From the NCBI GenBank assembly GCA_008477525.1, contig SPDT01000001.1, forward strand, positions 4,340,001-4,404,000: 64,000 bases of DNA, written 5' to 3'. This DNA comes from Hypomyces perniciosus. Lineage: Eukaryota > Ascomycota > Sordariomycetes > Hypocreales > Hypocreaceae. This document shows positions 33,622 through 46,000 of this stretch, piece after piece. A program made the position numbers and the translations under genes. Every line of letters begins with the position of its first letter. Within the stretch, counting starts at the first letter, position 1. Under the pieces are notes generated by a model. That model saw nothing but the letters and a program-made list of their open reading frames with translations, did not search any database and had not been told where the DNA came from.

Positions 33622-36600
33622 ATGAATGGTACAACAACGGCCGCGACGGGGGGCAAGAGAAAAGCCCCCGGCTCGCCAAACAATGGTCCGCCGGCGAAGA
33701 GGGCTGTGAACGGCAGCAAACCATCTACGACTGCCACAGAGGACATCGCGGTGCCCGACGCTGAATTCGAAGTGGTGGAATACGACGACAGCTCCGAGGT
33801 CGCCAGCGATATCCATCCTCACCACGCCATGTACGTCGGTACGCCCAGCAGCCTGGGCGAGTGGCAGGACACCATCCAAAAGGTCGTCCGAAACGTCGTC
33901 GCCATCCGATTCTGCCAGACATGCTCCTTCGATACAGATCCTGCCCTGACGAGTGAGGCAACTGGATTCGTCGTCGACTCAGAGCGAGGGTATGCATCCC
34001 CACGATTGATGACCCCCCTATCCAACCCCCTGAATGCCATAATGACTTTGATCCTCCAGTTACATCCTGACAAATCGCCATGTTGTTGGCGCCGGCCCTT
34101 TTTGGGGACACTGTGTGTTCGACAACCACGAAGAAGTTGACTGCTATCCCGTGTATCGCGACCCTGTCCACGACTTCGGCATTCTCAGATATGATCCCAA
34201 GGCCATCAAGTATATGCACGTGGATGGCTTGACCCTGAGTCCAGATCTGGCTAAAGGTGCGCTATGGTAGTTTCAAACACTTCGTTCGACATTTGGATGA
34301 GCTAACAAATAGTGACCAGTGGGTACCGAGATCCGTGTTGTCGGTAACGATGCCGGTGAGAAGCTCAGTATTCTCTCCGGTGTGATTAGTCGGTTGGACC
34401 GGAACGCCCCTGAATATGGAGAAGGATACAGCGACTTTAATACGTGTTACTACCAAGCGAACGCGGCTGCGAGCGGTGGTAGTTCTGGCAGTCCTGTCGT
34501 GAACAAGGATGGCTGCGCAGTGGCCTTGCAAGCAGGAGGCCGCTCTGATGGTGCCTCGACAGACTACTTCCTCCCCTTGGACCGGCCCTTGCGTGCGCTG
34601 CAATGTGTTCAGCAAGGCAAACCCATCACCCGCGGCGATATTCAGTGTCAATTCTTGTTGAAGCCCTTCGACGAGTGTCGCAGATTGGGTCTCACCCCTG
34701 AGTGGGAGGCCGCCGTGCGAAAGACGTTCCCAGACGAGACCAACATGCTCGTCGCAGAGATTGTCCTGCCTTCGGGTCCTTCTGACAACAAGATCGAGGA
34801 GGGCGATGTTCTCATCAAAGTCAATGGCGAGCTCATTACCCAATTCATTCGTCTGGACGACATCCTGGACTCGAGTGTGGGCAAGACCATCAAGTTTGAG
34901 CTGCAACGAGGTGGTCAGGATGTTGAGGTCGACATCGAGGTAGGCGATCTCCACAGCATCACACCGGATCGCTTTGTCTCCGTAGCTGGGGCAAGCTTCC
35001 ATGACATTTCTTACCAACAAGCTAGACTCTATGCGGTAGCCGTCAAGGGTGTCTATGTCTGTGAATCCGCTGGGTCTTTCCGGTTTGACAATACCGACAA
35101 CGGGTGGATCATACAGACAATTGACCACAAGAAGGTTCCTGACCTGAAGACCTTCATTGACGTTGTCAAAGGAATTCCCGACAAGGCCAGAATAGTGGTT
35201 ACATACAAGCACCTGCGCGACTTGCATACGCTGAACACAACTGTCATCTATGTGGATCGACACTGGTCCGCCAAAATGAAGTTGGCCGTTCGTAACGATG
35301 AGAGTGGCCTATGGGACTTCAGCGATCTTGGCGATCCTCTCCCACCAGTTCCTCCAATTCGACGCTCGGCCTCGTTTATTGAGTTGGACCACATGCCACA
35401 TCCCGGAATTGCCGATCTAATCCGGAGTTTTGTGCACATTAACTGTACTATGCCTGTGAAGCTCGATGGCTTCCCCAAGAACAGAAGATGGGGCATGGGT
35501 CTGGTTATTGATGCCGAGAAAGGTCTTGTTCTCATCTCCCGCGCTGTTGTTCCCTACGACCTCTGTGACATTACGGTGACTATTGCGGACTCAATTATTG
35601 TTGAGGGCAAGGTTGTCTTCTTACACCCCCTGCAAAACTACGTCATCATCAAATATGATCCTTCACTCGTGGATGCCCCGGTTATGAGTGCCAGACTCAG
35701 CGGGGAGCATCTTACCCAAGGCGCGAAAACCTACTTCCTTGGCTACAACAGGATTGGCAGAGTTGTCCACGGTTCCACAACCGTAACCGAGATTACAGCA
35801 GTTGCCATTCCAGCCAACTCAGGAGCCCCGCGGTACCGTGCTGTCAACGTTGATGCCATTACGATTGACAGCAACCTTGGCTCCTCGTGCAACAGCGGTG
35901 TTCTTGTCGCAGAAGACGGAACTGTGCAGGCACTCTGGCTATCATACCTGGGTGAGCGGTCGCCTTGCAGTCAGAGGGACGAGGAGTACTATCTCGGACT
36001 GGGCACTCCGACTCTCCTGCCCGTCATTTCGGTAATCCAGAAGGGAGAAACACCGAAACTGCGAATGCTGTCGGTAGAGTTCAGAGCTATCCAGATGTCC
36101 CAGGCGTCTGTCATGGGCGTTTCGGACGAGTGGATCAAGAAGGTTACGCAAGCCAACCGATCTCACCATCAGCTGTTCATGGTTAGCAAGCGGACGTTTG
36201 AGCGAGTCAACCAGCCGGTATCCCTTCTTGAAGGAGATATCGTGTTGACCTTGAACGGCAAGATGTGCACAACAATCTCCGACTTTGATGTCATGTATTC
36301 GAATGAGTTTCTGGATGCTGTCATTGTCCGGAACTGTGAAGAGATGGAGCTGCAGCTGCCTACCGTCTCCGCAGATGACATGGAGACTAACCACGCCGTG
36401 TTGTTTTGCGGAGCTATCCTCCATCGTCCTCACCAGGCTGTGCGTCAGCAAATCAGCAAACTCCACAGTGAAGTGTACGTATCCAGTCGGATCCGTGGCT
36501 CTCCTGCCTACCAGTATGGTGTTGCCCCAACGAACTTCATCACGCATGTCAATGGCCAACCAACCCCTGACCTGGACTCGTTCATTGCCGCAACCCGAAA

Positions 36601-36883
36601 GATTCCCGACAACACATGTAAGTCAATGTGGATATAGATTGTGTAAATCCGGGACTAAGACTAACAAAATACAGATTTCCGTCTGAAAGCCGTGACATTC
36701 GACTCTGTGCCGTGGGTCATTACCATGAAGAAGAACGATCATTACTTCCCCACCATGGAATGGATCAAGGACAACAATGAGCCTTGCGGCTGGCGGCGCA
36801 CAACATATGAAGGCAACGAGGTCGTCCAAGGAGAGACTACCGATGGGGTTCCCGCGGTTGCTGGGGACTCGGAAATGGAGTAG
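33622..36883 (+). CDS. nma111: HtrA-family nuclear serine protease Nma111
   Basis: Four exons (33622-33989, 34060-34256, 34320-36617, 36675-36883) encode 1023 residues, the usual length for this duplicated-HtrA family. The trypsin-like domain has His130 (TNRHVV), Asp161 (PVHDFGIL) and Ser244 (GGSSGSP), spaced as in the yeast enzyme. PDZ domains follow (e.g. around [17 protein letters not shown]). A degenerate second protease repeat starts near [10 protein letters not shown] and lacks the triad; more PDZ-like sequence follows. The Lys/Arg-rich N-terminus ([17 protein letters not shown]) fits the nuclear localisation known for Nma111, which cleaves Bir1 and promotes apoptosis-like death in yeast. 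The frame is open 46 codons upstream (from 33484), but 33622 gives the family-typical N-terminus. Confidence 0.96.
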
Positions 36884-37539
36884 GCGGGGGCAAAGCTGTA
36901 TGTTGATCATATGGCCGAGGCCAAGGGAGAGAGATGGGTAAACGGACAATCGGCATTGGACACTGGCGTTACACGGCTATGACGGATTCTATATGGTCTT
37001 TTATCTTGAGCTGGGTTTGACTGTAACTACGGTGTTAATGGGGTGTGGTATGGAATTCGCCCGTTGCTGCAACAGAGTTGCCAGGCAGAATAATTATTAG
37101 ATAGACAGAACAGTGCGCTCTGGCATTCCAGGAGCTGCGTATATTAGATGGAGGTCTCAATAGTATATGACATGTCGTATTTCAATATACGTAGGTACGC
37201 ATACTTAAAGGGCGTACTTCGTACTTCGTATGTACTTCGTAAACCAGACATACAAAATGTTGGTTCCTAGCAGGCAGAAGAATTAATAGCTGAGCTTCTG
37301 CACGTATGGAGCCTAAGGCCGGTCTCTGCCCCGCAATTGGATCGGAGGCAACCTCCAGCGAGTCCAGTGACATTCCTGCCGCAAGCTCACTGCATTTATT
37401 GTATACTACGTCTGCCTGCAGCCAACAGCCAACCATACATAACCTCCGCTTCCCTACCAAGTGATTCTCCGGTATCTCGTCCTTCTCCTCTTCACTGTCC
37501 CCAAAGCTCTTTGAACCATCCCGACGAACATCGCCCGAT
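36884..37539. other. Intergenic region upstream of the Ist1-like gene
   Basis: 656 bases with a GTAC heptamer tract at 37214-37241 and nothing coding. The last 150 bases likely carry the promoter of the ist1-like gene. Confidence 0.45.
37214..37241. repeat. GTACTTC heptamer repeat
   Basis: GTACTTCGTACTTCGTAT followed by GTACTTCGTA; same unit and same interruption (TATGTAC) as the copy at 9074-9108. Confidence 0.8.
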
Positions 37540-38502
37540 ATGCCTCCGACAGCCACCTGGCTGGTAGGTTCCTCCAGCACCCCGCCATCGCACCAGTGAG
37601 TGACGCAATGCTAACCTCGCGATCCACAGACCAAACTCAAGGTCCAGCTCAAGCTCGCCATCGCGCGCCTGCGCATGGTGCAGCAGCGAGATGAACAGCT
37701 AGGTAAGACACAGCGCAGAGCCATGGCGCAGCTCCTCGAAGCGGGCAAGGTCGATTCGGCAACGATCCGGGTCGAGAACATCATCCGATCAGACATCACG
37801 AGCGAGCTGCACGAGCTTCTGGAGCTGTACTGCGAACTACTGCTGGCGCGAGCGGGGTTGATGGAGGGTCCTGTGTGCGATCCCGGGCTGGAAGAGGCGA
37901 TTAAGAGCATTCTCTATGCGGCACCCAAGACGGAGATCAAGGAGCTGGGAACGGTGCGGACGTTACTGGCGGAGAAGTACGGCAAGGAATTTGTGATGGT
38001 GGCGATGGAGAATTCGGATGGGAAAGTGAACGAGAAGGTGGTGAAGAAGCTGAGTGTTGAGCCGCCGAGACAGGAGCTGGTTACGGGGTATTTGGAGGAG
38101 ATTGCAAAAGCGTATGGGGTAGATTGGCCAAAGAGGGAGAGGGCTACTGCAATGCCGCCGCCGGATTTGCTGGATGAGGACGATGAGGATAATAAGCCCT
38201 CGGGAGGACAGGCACAGAAGGTGTTGGAGGAGCCGCTCGCCACGGAAGCAAGGAGAGCATCATTGGAAGAGGAGGAGTTGAGTCGGGTGACGCCTCCGAA
38301 GGCTGGGTTGGGTGAGCCGAAGAGTCCCCTTACTGTGACGCCGCCGAGGATGACGACGGATAATGTGCATCCAAAGGTCATGCTGGGATCCCTTGAGTTG
38401 AAGAGCAAGAAGGAGGATGTGATGAGGAAGAAAGAGCCGGAAGGGTCAATACCAGACATCAGCGACCTAGAGAGGAGGTTTGCTGCGTTGAAGAAGAGAT
38501 GA
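37540..38502 (+). CDS. Ist1-like ESCRT-III-associated protein
   Basis: Two exons (37540-37563 and 37630-38502) encode 298 residues. The N-terminal Ist1 domain (about residues 5-170) is all-helical and basic at its start (LTKLKVQLKLAIARLRMVQQ), with the family pattern RVENIIRSD and LELYCELLLAR. A Pro/Glu-rich linker follows. The extreme C-terminus, DISDLERRFAALKKR, fits a MIM1-type motif that binds MIT domains such as that of Vps4. Ist1 regulates Vps4 and ESCRT-III disassembly on endosomes; that role is inferred from the family. The first exon has only eight codons and is supported by GT/AG signals and a CTAAC branch site. Confidence 0.92.
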
Positions 38503-39016
38503 GAGGATATGGGTGAGAGAGATAGGAGGATATATGAGTGCAAGAGGAGGGGAAGACGTGGGCATGAGAGCGTCAGGATAATACTACTCGCCGTCGACTT
38601 TCTATGCTTGATGAAGTAGAACTGCACGAGACAGACGGCATCCCCTTGTCCAAGAGCTGTTTCCTAGGAGACCAGAACTTCTTCTACGCCATCACCTGGC
38701 TCCCGTCTGGCGGCACTTCTGAGCGAAGTCGATGGCCGAGTGTTTGCCAGCTGCCGACGTCCCCGTCCTCACGTGCCTCCTGAAAGAATGGAAGAGGTGA
38801 ATAGTTGAGGCGTCTCCCCTCCCCCTGGTCACTCTTTTTTTTCTTCCTTCACCTCCAAAACCTCGATGTTTTGATTCGCCATCTGGCGAGAATTGAGGCT
38901 TCCACCATTAATCAACTATCTGTGACACCCACTTATTTATCTTTCACGTCAATCATCTAAAGATAGAAGACCCTCAATCTCGAATCTGTATCGTCGTCGT
39001 CGTCGTCGTCGTCGTC
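38503..39016. other. Intergenic region upstream of the zinc-knuckle gene
   Basis: 514 bases. The stretch just before the next ATG is a pure TCG repeat (38991-39016), probably in the 5' leader. Otherwise only CT-rich promoter-like sequence (38815-38860) is seen. Confidence 0.45.
38991..39016 (+). repeat. (TCG)n microsatellite abutting a start codon
   Basis: Eight TCG units plus TC run directly into the ATG at 39017. It has a TC-rich strand and no upstream ATG. Confidence 0.85.
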
Positions 39017-40937
39017 ATGGAGACCGAACGTCAACTCTTCGTCACCCTCCGCACTGTCGTGGGCTGTAATGGCCTGCGTGAATACCTCCACCTGGGACAG
39101 ATGCGCCAGGACACTCTAGAGAGACGACTGGCTGCTGCAGGTAACCGACTGTCTCTGAACAGTCTTGCTTCCATCTATGCCTTGTGGCTGCGGAAGAAAG
39201 TATGCAACAGAATTGAAGGGAACCCTAATCTGAAAGCCTTCTGCGAGTTCCTAGCAGCACAGGGCTGCACAAGGGAGTTTTGCGAGCAAATCTGCACCGA
39301 CTGCTTTGAATATGGCATGAAGAAGAGGGCCTATTACCGATCTGGGGGGGAGTTACGCTCTATTCTTGACTTCATTCACAGGGAATTTCCTCAAGGAGGA
39401 AGAAGTCAGGTGGAGCCAACTGAGACGGCGGATTCTAATACCCAGCATTCTCCAGAGCCACGAGTGCATGAATCACGGCTCCCACTTATTCGTGTCAGCT
39501 CTGATTCACATTCACCACCACTTCCACCGTCTGGTCCCTCTCATTCTTCTCACCCCCCTCCTCCCTCTGGCCCCTCTCATCCTCATCATCATTTTCATCG
39601 CCCTCCTCCTACTGGCCCTTCTCGTCCCTCTCATCATCATCATCGTCTTCATCGCCCTATTCATCTTCTCTCTTCGGCTCAACACAACGAGACCTTGAAT
39701 AGACGAGCAGACCTGCCTTCGGCGCCATCTCAGCCATCTCAGCCATCTCAGCCATCCAACACCGCTTTGCCTGCACAGTCGAACAACTCCACATCGGAGG
39801 AAAACAAAGACGCAAGCAAGATGGCTCGACTCGACCCTTATATTTGCAAGAGATGCGGTATGCCAGGTATGTATTTCTCCTATTGATTTCTGAATGTCAT
39901 ATCTGAGTCGAGTGTCGCAGGCCATTACATCAGGGACTGCCCAACCAACTCGGACCCAGCGTATGATCAGCCGCCCAACTCGACCTATGTGTGCAATGAG
40001 TGCGGAGTCAAGGGAGACCATTTCATCTCCAGTTGCCCAAACCGAAGACTTGGCATGGGCTCTGTGTCATCTGGAGGGTACAGAGATAGACATCGGGGAA
40101 GCTCTCGAGACGAGCAATGGAGAAACGACGGAGATTCGAATCGATCTGGCAACGCCTATGTGCGGTCGGACCGAAGCGAAACACACGACCGTCAGCCAGA
40201 AAGACTCCTCACCAACTCGCACGGAATGGCTGAGCAAGCCGTGGAGTCGGTTGACAACCACCATTTGGCAGTGCCCAAAGAGCTGTTTCAGGCTTCCGGC
40301 TCCACAGCAGGAGCTTATGATTTTAACAAGCACGACAACCCTCACGGTCGCATCGTTCCGCACCGTGTCGATGGCCGCCTGTCACCCTAGGAAGATGTAA
40401 ATCATCCCGTCTCTCCACTCTTCTGTTAGCAAGTCACTGACCCAAAACTAGGACAAGCAGAGCCGTAACAATGGCGGGAATCGCAGTTCCGTTGAAGAAG
40501 GCATTGACGACCTTATTCAAGAGATGATGGAAGAAGCATCAATTCAGGGGAAGAGAGAGGGCACCGAAGGATCCTCTATTATGCACGAGTCTCCAGAGCG
40601 AGAGTCCTCGATGGAGATCCAGAATCTGAGCGACGCCAACCCTGAACGAAACAGCTTGTCAGACACGGAGCCTCCTTCCTCTGTCGCTCTGCAGACTGCC
40701 TCCCATCATGGCGACTTGAAGGAGAAGTCCTGCTCGCCTGCTACGCCCGCGCCCAAGGACAAGGGACCTGAAGAGGTCGGTGACAGCATGAAATCGCTGC
40801 ATCAGGACCCACCTTATCGTCGAGAGGTCCAGGACCTATTCCGGAACAGAGCCAATCCCTTGATCCAGAGGGCGAAGCGACGTACAGCGCTCGAGATGTG
40901 GGACATGCTCTATCCGGAGACGACTAACTCCGATTGA
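39017..40937 (+). CDS. Zinc-knuckle (CCHC) protein with an in-frame TAG between exons 2 and 3
   Basis: Exons 39017-39866 and 39921-40390 encode 439 residues and end at TAG 40388-40390. The same frame continues two codons (GAA GAT) to a good donor at 40397 and an acceptor at 40451. A third coding exon (40452-40937) closes the frame with a 162-codon acidic, Ser-rich tail. Without the TAG the protein would be about 603 residues. The N-terminal 130 residues are helical and Cys-containing but unrecognised. A Pro/His/Ser-rich repeat region (PPSGPSH, HHHH) follows. Two knuckles come next: C277-X2-C-X4-H-X4-C290 and a second with five residues before the histidine (CNECGVKGDHFISSC). I infer a nucleic-acid-binding protein. 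The TAG could be a real stop, a nonsense mutation, a sequencing error or spliced around. Confidence 0.7.
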
Positions 40938-41413
40938 GAGAATACAGATGTCTCAGCACAAGGGTAACTGATGCATTTGTGCATTGATCCTGGGATGGCC
41001 ACCGAGCTGTGCCGAAATAGGTGAACGAGAGGAGAGTGAGAGAGAGGAATACTTGGGATAGATCGGCCGCGAAGGTGGAGAAGCTCACTTTGGCCGACTG
41101 CAACTACTGCTAGCTTTTTTTCATTTGTCTGATCAACGGGAAGATCAATTATTGCTGTGTAAATTAGAAACAGACATTCGTGTAGAGTACAAGAAGCATC
41201 TAAATGCTAGTGTTTGAGTCTTTCCAAGCTCCAAGACGCCGAAAACGCCAACAGTGGTATTTCCCCATTCCATGCGCGCGGGATTATGTATGCAGCTGTT
41301 GCAAAGTCATGCCCTCCATCACTTTCCTTTCAGCCCTTCCTTCGACTGTGAAACTATCCCATATGAGAAAGCTTCCTCTCCTTCGTGCGTACGCAGACGT
41401 GCATCGTGTTTCG
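40938..41413. other. Convergent intergenic region
   Basis: 476 bases between the end of the zinc-knuckle gene and the stop of the AP-2 sigma gene. No gene or distinctive element is seen. Confidence 0.45.
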
Positions 41414-41939
41414 CTACTCCAGCTTATCCAAATGCTCCAACCTCGTCAACACAACCTGCTTACTCGTCTCCTCAATCTCGCCGGCGAGAAAAACCTCATC
41501 CAGAATGGCATAGACCTTGTAGAAGTTGAAGACGAGATCGAGCTCGCAGACGTTGCCGAAGAACGCATCAAGGACCTCGACGAAGAAGTGGATGGCCTCG
41601 AGGTAGGCGAGCTCATTGTCGTTTGTGTCGACGCAGGCGCAGAAGAAGAGCCCCGCGTAGCGGCGGTAGACGATCTTGTTGTTGCGGAACTCGACGAAGT
41701 TGGATTGGTATTTCTGGTCGCGCGGCGCGACGAGGCGGTGGACTTCGCCCTTGAGTTTGATTTTTTGGTCGTCGCTGTAGGGGGCGTACCATTTGGCGAG
41801 GCGGGTTTTGCCCCTTGAGTTTCTACATGTTAGCGAGCTTCTTCTTTTTCTTCTTGTTCTTGTTGTTGTTGTTCTTTTTGCTTGGGTGGTTTGGAGGTAG
41901 GGCGTACTGTCGGTTTTGTATGAGGATAAAGGAGAGCAT
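41414..41939 (-). CDS. AP-2 clathrin adaptor complex sigma subunit
   Basis: Two exons on the minus strand (41939-41908 and 41813-41414) encode 143 residues, the length of AP-2 sigma. The protein is a longin-like small chain: start [20 protein letters not shown], then [20 protein letters not shown], the [16 protein letters not shown] segment and [19 protein letters not shown]. The [25 protein letters not shown] pattern and the [11 protein letters not shown] segment point to AP-2 rather than AP-1 or AP-3. AP-2 sigma binds dileucine cargo motifs during endocytosis at the plasma membrane. A longer unspliced frame starting at 42019 is an artefact: it misses the conserved [11 protein letters not shown] start, which lies in another frame and is joined by splicing. 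Confidence 0.95.
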
Positions 41940-43086
41940 TGTGGGTGTGCGGAGGAGGCGGATGTTCGGAGGTTGCAAATGGACGCGGAAGACGAGTGAA
42001 GTTGAGATGTCGTTGTCACTTGGTTCTAATGCTAATACTCCGGGGTATTGGAGCTTGGATGCTATTGGGCATGAAATTACACCTGCATATTGTATGTACT
42101 ACGAAGTACTCCGTCGTGCATATGCGCCCCGTACCGGAGGCTTTTCCCGTAAAATATACATACTAGTAGTAGTCCGTACTGATACTAATAATAATGCTAT
42201 GCTTCCTTTTATCTTGCATCTAATTCATTCTTCTTCTTTGCGTATGGAGTAATGTTATGATGAACGTTGGCTGTAGAGGAGGTAAGGAGTAGTACCAGAC
42301 ATCCATATATATATACTAGGCTACATACAAGCCCTCAAGCATAATGACGATGGAGGCTGATGGTGATACGGCAACATCCATCCATGTGACATGCAACGCA
42401 ATCAGCTCTTCCAGTTTTGTACGAGGATATACTCAAAAAGCACATTCATGATAGCAGCAGCCAATGGGGCTTTGGATTGGCGTGCATATTGGTGGCTTCT
42501 GTGGTTGCATCACCAGCGTCATGGCGTTTGGTAGTAACTGGTACGTGTATTCTGTACGAAGTACGAAGAAGTATGTACGAAGTACAATGGCTGAAATACT
42601 ACCCGTTATGGAGAGTGCGCCTCTGTTTAATTCCCGATAAATGCATTCTCTTCTCTCAACTACATGCATCCTCAACAAGTATATAACACATCGCCTCAGT
42701 TTCAAAAAGATGGTCATGAATTCCATTGGAATCATCCCCAATACTGCGCTCTTAGCAGCTCCTTCACCTCGCTTATTAGTGTGTATCTGCGATCCACTAT
42801 TCTCCCGTTTTCAGAACGTCAAACCTCCGATCTTCTTGCCTCTCGTGACCCTCCACCCTTCCATCTATGGCAAAAATGACCTCACGCCAATTGCTTGTCT
42901 CAACTATCGCCCGGATCTTTTCCATAGCCTAAACTATTATACATATATAAAGGCTGCGTTCCCTCTCATGATAGTTTATTGATCATTGCTTCATTGTTCA
43001 GACTCGGGCCATCCGAGGACGTCTGACGACGCTCAACACGTTATGGCCTTGGAGATGTGGTTGCAGACCATACCAAACTACTCATC
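41940..43086. other. Divergent intergenic region between AP-2 sigma and the ArAE_2-type gene
   Basis: 1.15 kb with GTAC-type repeats at 42096-42115 and 42554-42585 and an AGT/ACT tract near 42163-42190. No coding frame is convincing. Promoters for both flanking genes should be here. Confidence 0.5.
42554..42585. repeat. GTACGAA heptamer repeat
   Basis: GTACGAAGTACGAAGAAG followed by TATGTACGAAGTAC. It is nearly the reverse complement of the copies at 9074 and 37214, including the TATGTAC-like interruption. Confidence 0.8.
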
Positions 43087-46000
43087 ATGGCGAAGAAAAG
43101 CCTCTTGCGCAGGCTCGTCACCATAATATGGGGCGATTGGCAGACAAACGACCTCTGGCAGCGCATTCTCAAGGATTTCATAGCATGCACTATCGCGACA
43201 ATCATCGCCAGCCTCCCGGAATTGGCTAGTAGGTCGACTTTTCTGATACCCATGGTCGTGGTTTTCGCACACCCTGGCCAAAGGATGGGCATCATGATCG
43301 AGGGTCTTTTGATGATTCTCTTTGGTGCCATCTTGGGCTTGTCATGGTCTATTTTTGGCCTCTATCTAGCAAGCTTGGTCGTCGACTACAACCAGTCAGC
43401 TGCCTACACCATTCGAGCTCTCTTTCTCCTGATCAACACGCTCCTCCACGGCTATTTTAGATCGTCCAGCCCACGTCTATTCACATTCGTCTTATTCTTC
43501 AGTATTCCCGCTTTATTGATGCTTGTTGTGCCAATTCGCATCACCCCCGGCTTTTACGAGACCATATACGTGCCAATTCTCATTGGCGGCGGCGTTTTGG
43601 TGTTTGTCAACATCAGTATCTTCCCTGAATTATCTAGCAGCTATCTGGGAACCTCCACAATAAACGCTCTGTCCGAGATGGTTGACACCATGGAACGAGC
43701 TACGCATTGGTTTGTCACCCCTGGCGGCGACTGTATTGAGCCCCAGGAACAAGATAATGGACTCGCCACAACAATGACTGGCAAAAGCACCAAGCCTCTC
43801 GAGAGCGATCTCATGCGGAACAAGGCCATTCGTCGTTGGCTCAAGTATTTTGAAACCTTTCCAAACCCTTTCCAGTCAGCCAAGGCCATGTCTACAACCA
43901 CCTCTATACCACTGCATCAAACCACCCTTGCGAATCTAACCGAAAGCAAAACGACCATCCGATCTCAGCTTTCGGCATGCAAGGCGGCCCAGAATGAAGT
44001 CAATTTTGAGATTTCCATCTCACCGTTGGCACCCAGCGCTATGAAACCCATCAGTACAGATTGCATGTCCAGCTTGGCTCAAAGCGTCGTCATACTCATT
44101 GGCGCTTGTGAGAATAAATACATTGTCCTCGGTGATGATGGTTGCATGGAGGAAAATACCACTCGAAATAGCGATCCGGCACCTTTGCCAGTCTACACTG
44201 AGGATCCAAGCCAATCGCCTCTGCCTTCACCACTCGTTCCGCAAGCAAACCTACAGCCTAACCCAGGCACCAAGACAAGAAGAAAGGAAAAGAAGAAAGG
44301 TCGCCCAAACAGGATCGACGGAGTCCAACTGAACAGACAGATTGAACTCAGTAGCGCCATGCTTCTCGAATCAATCGTCAAACTCATTCGAGAACCCGTG
44401 GAAGAATTCCAGGACTCGCTGAAACAGGCAGTCATTTTGCTCATATTATGTCTAGCCTATTGTTACGATGTTCCAAAACTACCGTCTGGTGCATTTACAC
44501 CGAGCGGTATACCCTTGGAGGAGATTGACCTACGGATTGATGCTTTCACGAGTGCTCTGGAACTCTTTGACGAAAGATCCGCTGAGCGGCTTAAACAAAT
44601 AGCCATGCACGAACCGGGCCAAGTGTTGGATTTCATGCCTCGGATGGAAACCTTTCTCCTTTCATCATTTCTTCTTGCGTTTCGCCAATCCTCCACGCAT
44701 ATCTTGCAAATGCTTCGACACGCTCGCCACCTGGTTGAGAAGAGGCAACGTCGCCACGACAGGTTACGAGTATGGTTGCCCCAGTTCACCAATTTTCGGA
44801 AATGGCTCTCAACCGGGGGAGACTACGATGCCATGGTCCTCCCCGAGGGAGCCCGGCAAGCAGCACGCAGAGGCGATTTGGCGGGCAATGGATCCTCATC
44901 TGACAATAGCAGCAGTTGTCTCGACGATGAACAACCAAGCGAGCGAGTAGCCGATGAGGAAACCGGTCCACTGGACAAAACAGAAGGTGGGAAATCCCCA
45001 AATCAGAAGAAGCCACAAACCCCTGCTGGACGAAATGCCAAGTCAAAGAGCGGTACTCCTAAAGGCTGGATGCTGCAGGTGCGAGGCAAAGCTGCAGATG
45101 CCTTGGAATGGGCGCAGGATTCTGACGATCTTTCCTATGCAATCAAGCTAGCCGTTGCCGTGTTTCTCGTCAGTTGGCCTGCCTTTATTCCTTCGTGGAA
45201 TGAATGGTACGCAGACGTTCGTGGGTCCTGGGCACCCATACAGTTGATACTCATCTTTGAAGTTGCCATTGGTACTTCGTTCATCTCCCTCTTCATCCGA
45301 CTCTTCGGTGTATTGCTTGGCTGCCTCTGTGGTTATCTGGCATGTGTTATTGGAGGCGGCAGTAGGCCTGCCATGGTTGTCGTTCTGGCGTTTGCCCTCT
45401 TACCTTTTGCATATATCCACGTAGCAACCAAGTATATAAAAGTCGGCGCGGTTTCGATCGTGTCGATGACTGTCGTCGCTCTAGGTAAGTCTCTTCCTCA
45501 CTAGACATACGCCCAGGGCCTAGCATCTTACTCTATCATACAGCTGCGGTAAATAACAGCACTCCGGCGTATGAAGTCTTCTACAAACGTCTTGTGGCTT
45601 TCTTGGTCGGCGGCGTTGCCGCCATGCTGGTTGAAATCTCTATTTCCCCCGTGCGGGCAAGGGATCGTCTAGTGGAGTCTCTATCTGCCTCCGTGCGACA
45701 TATCCAGAATATGAATACCGTCGTGGCGATTGGTATTGATGGTCCCAAGATGCCCAATTTCCGCTCCAACAAGCTTGGTTCTCGTTTCAAGCGGTCTCGT
45801 GAGAAGGCCCAAGCCTCGCTGGCAGCAGCTGAGACGTTTCTCCCATTCTGTACATCGGAACCACGTCTCAAAGGCAGCTTCAAGCCGCTCGCTCCAGTTT
45901 ACAAAGAAATTGTTTACGTTCTCCATCAGATTATCGATCGCATGGACAACGTTGTGCAGCTTCGGATTGTCTATGGCTCATCGATTTTGGAGGAATTAAA

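Noticed and set aside
41940..42019. Upstream unspliced start for AP-2 sigma
   Set aside because: Splicing 41908 to 41813 restores the conserved N-terminus; the unspliced version has a low-complexity, unrelated beginning.
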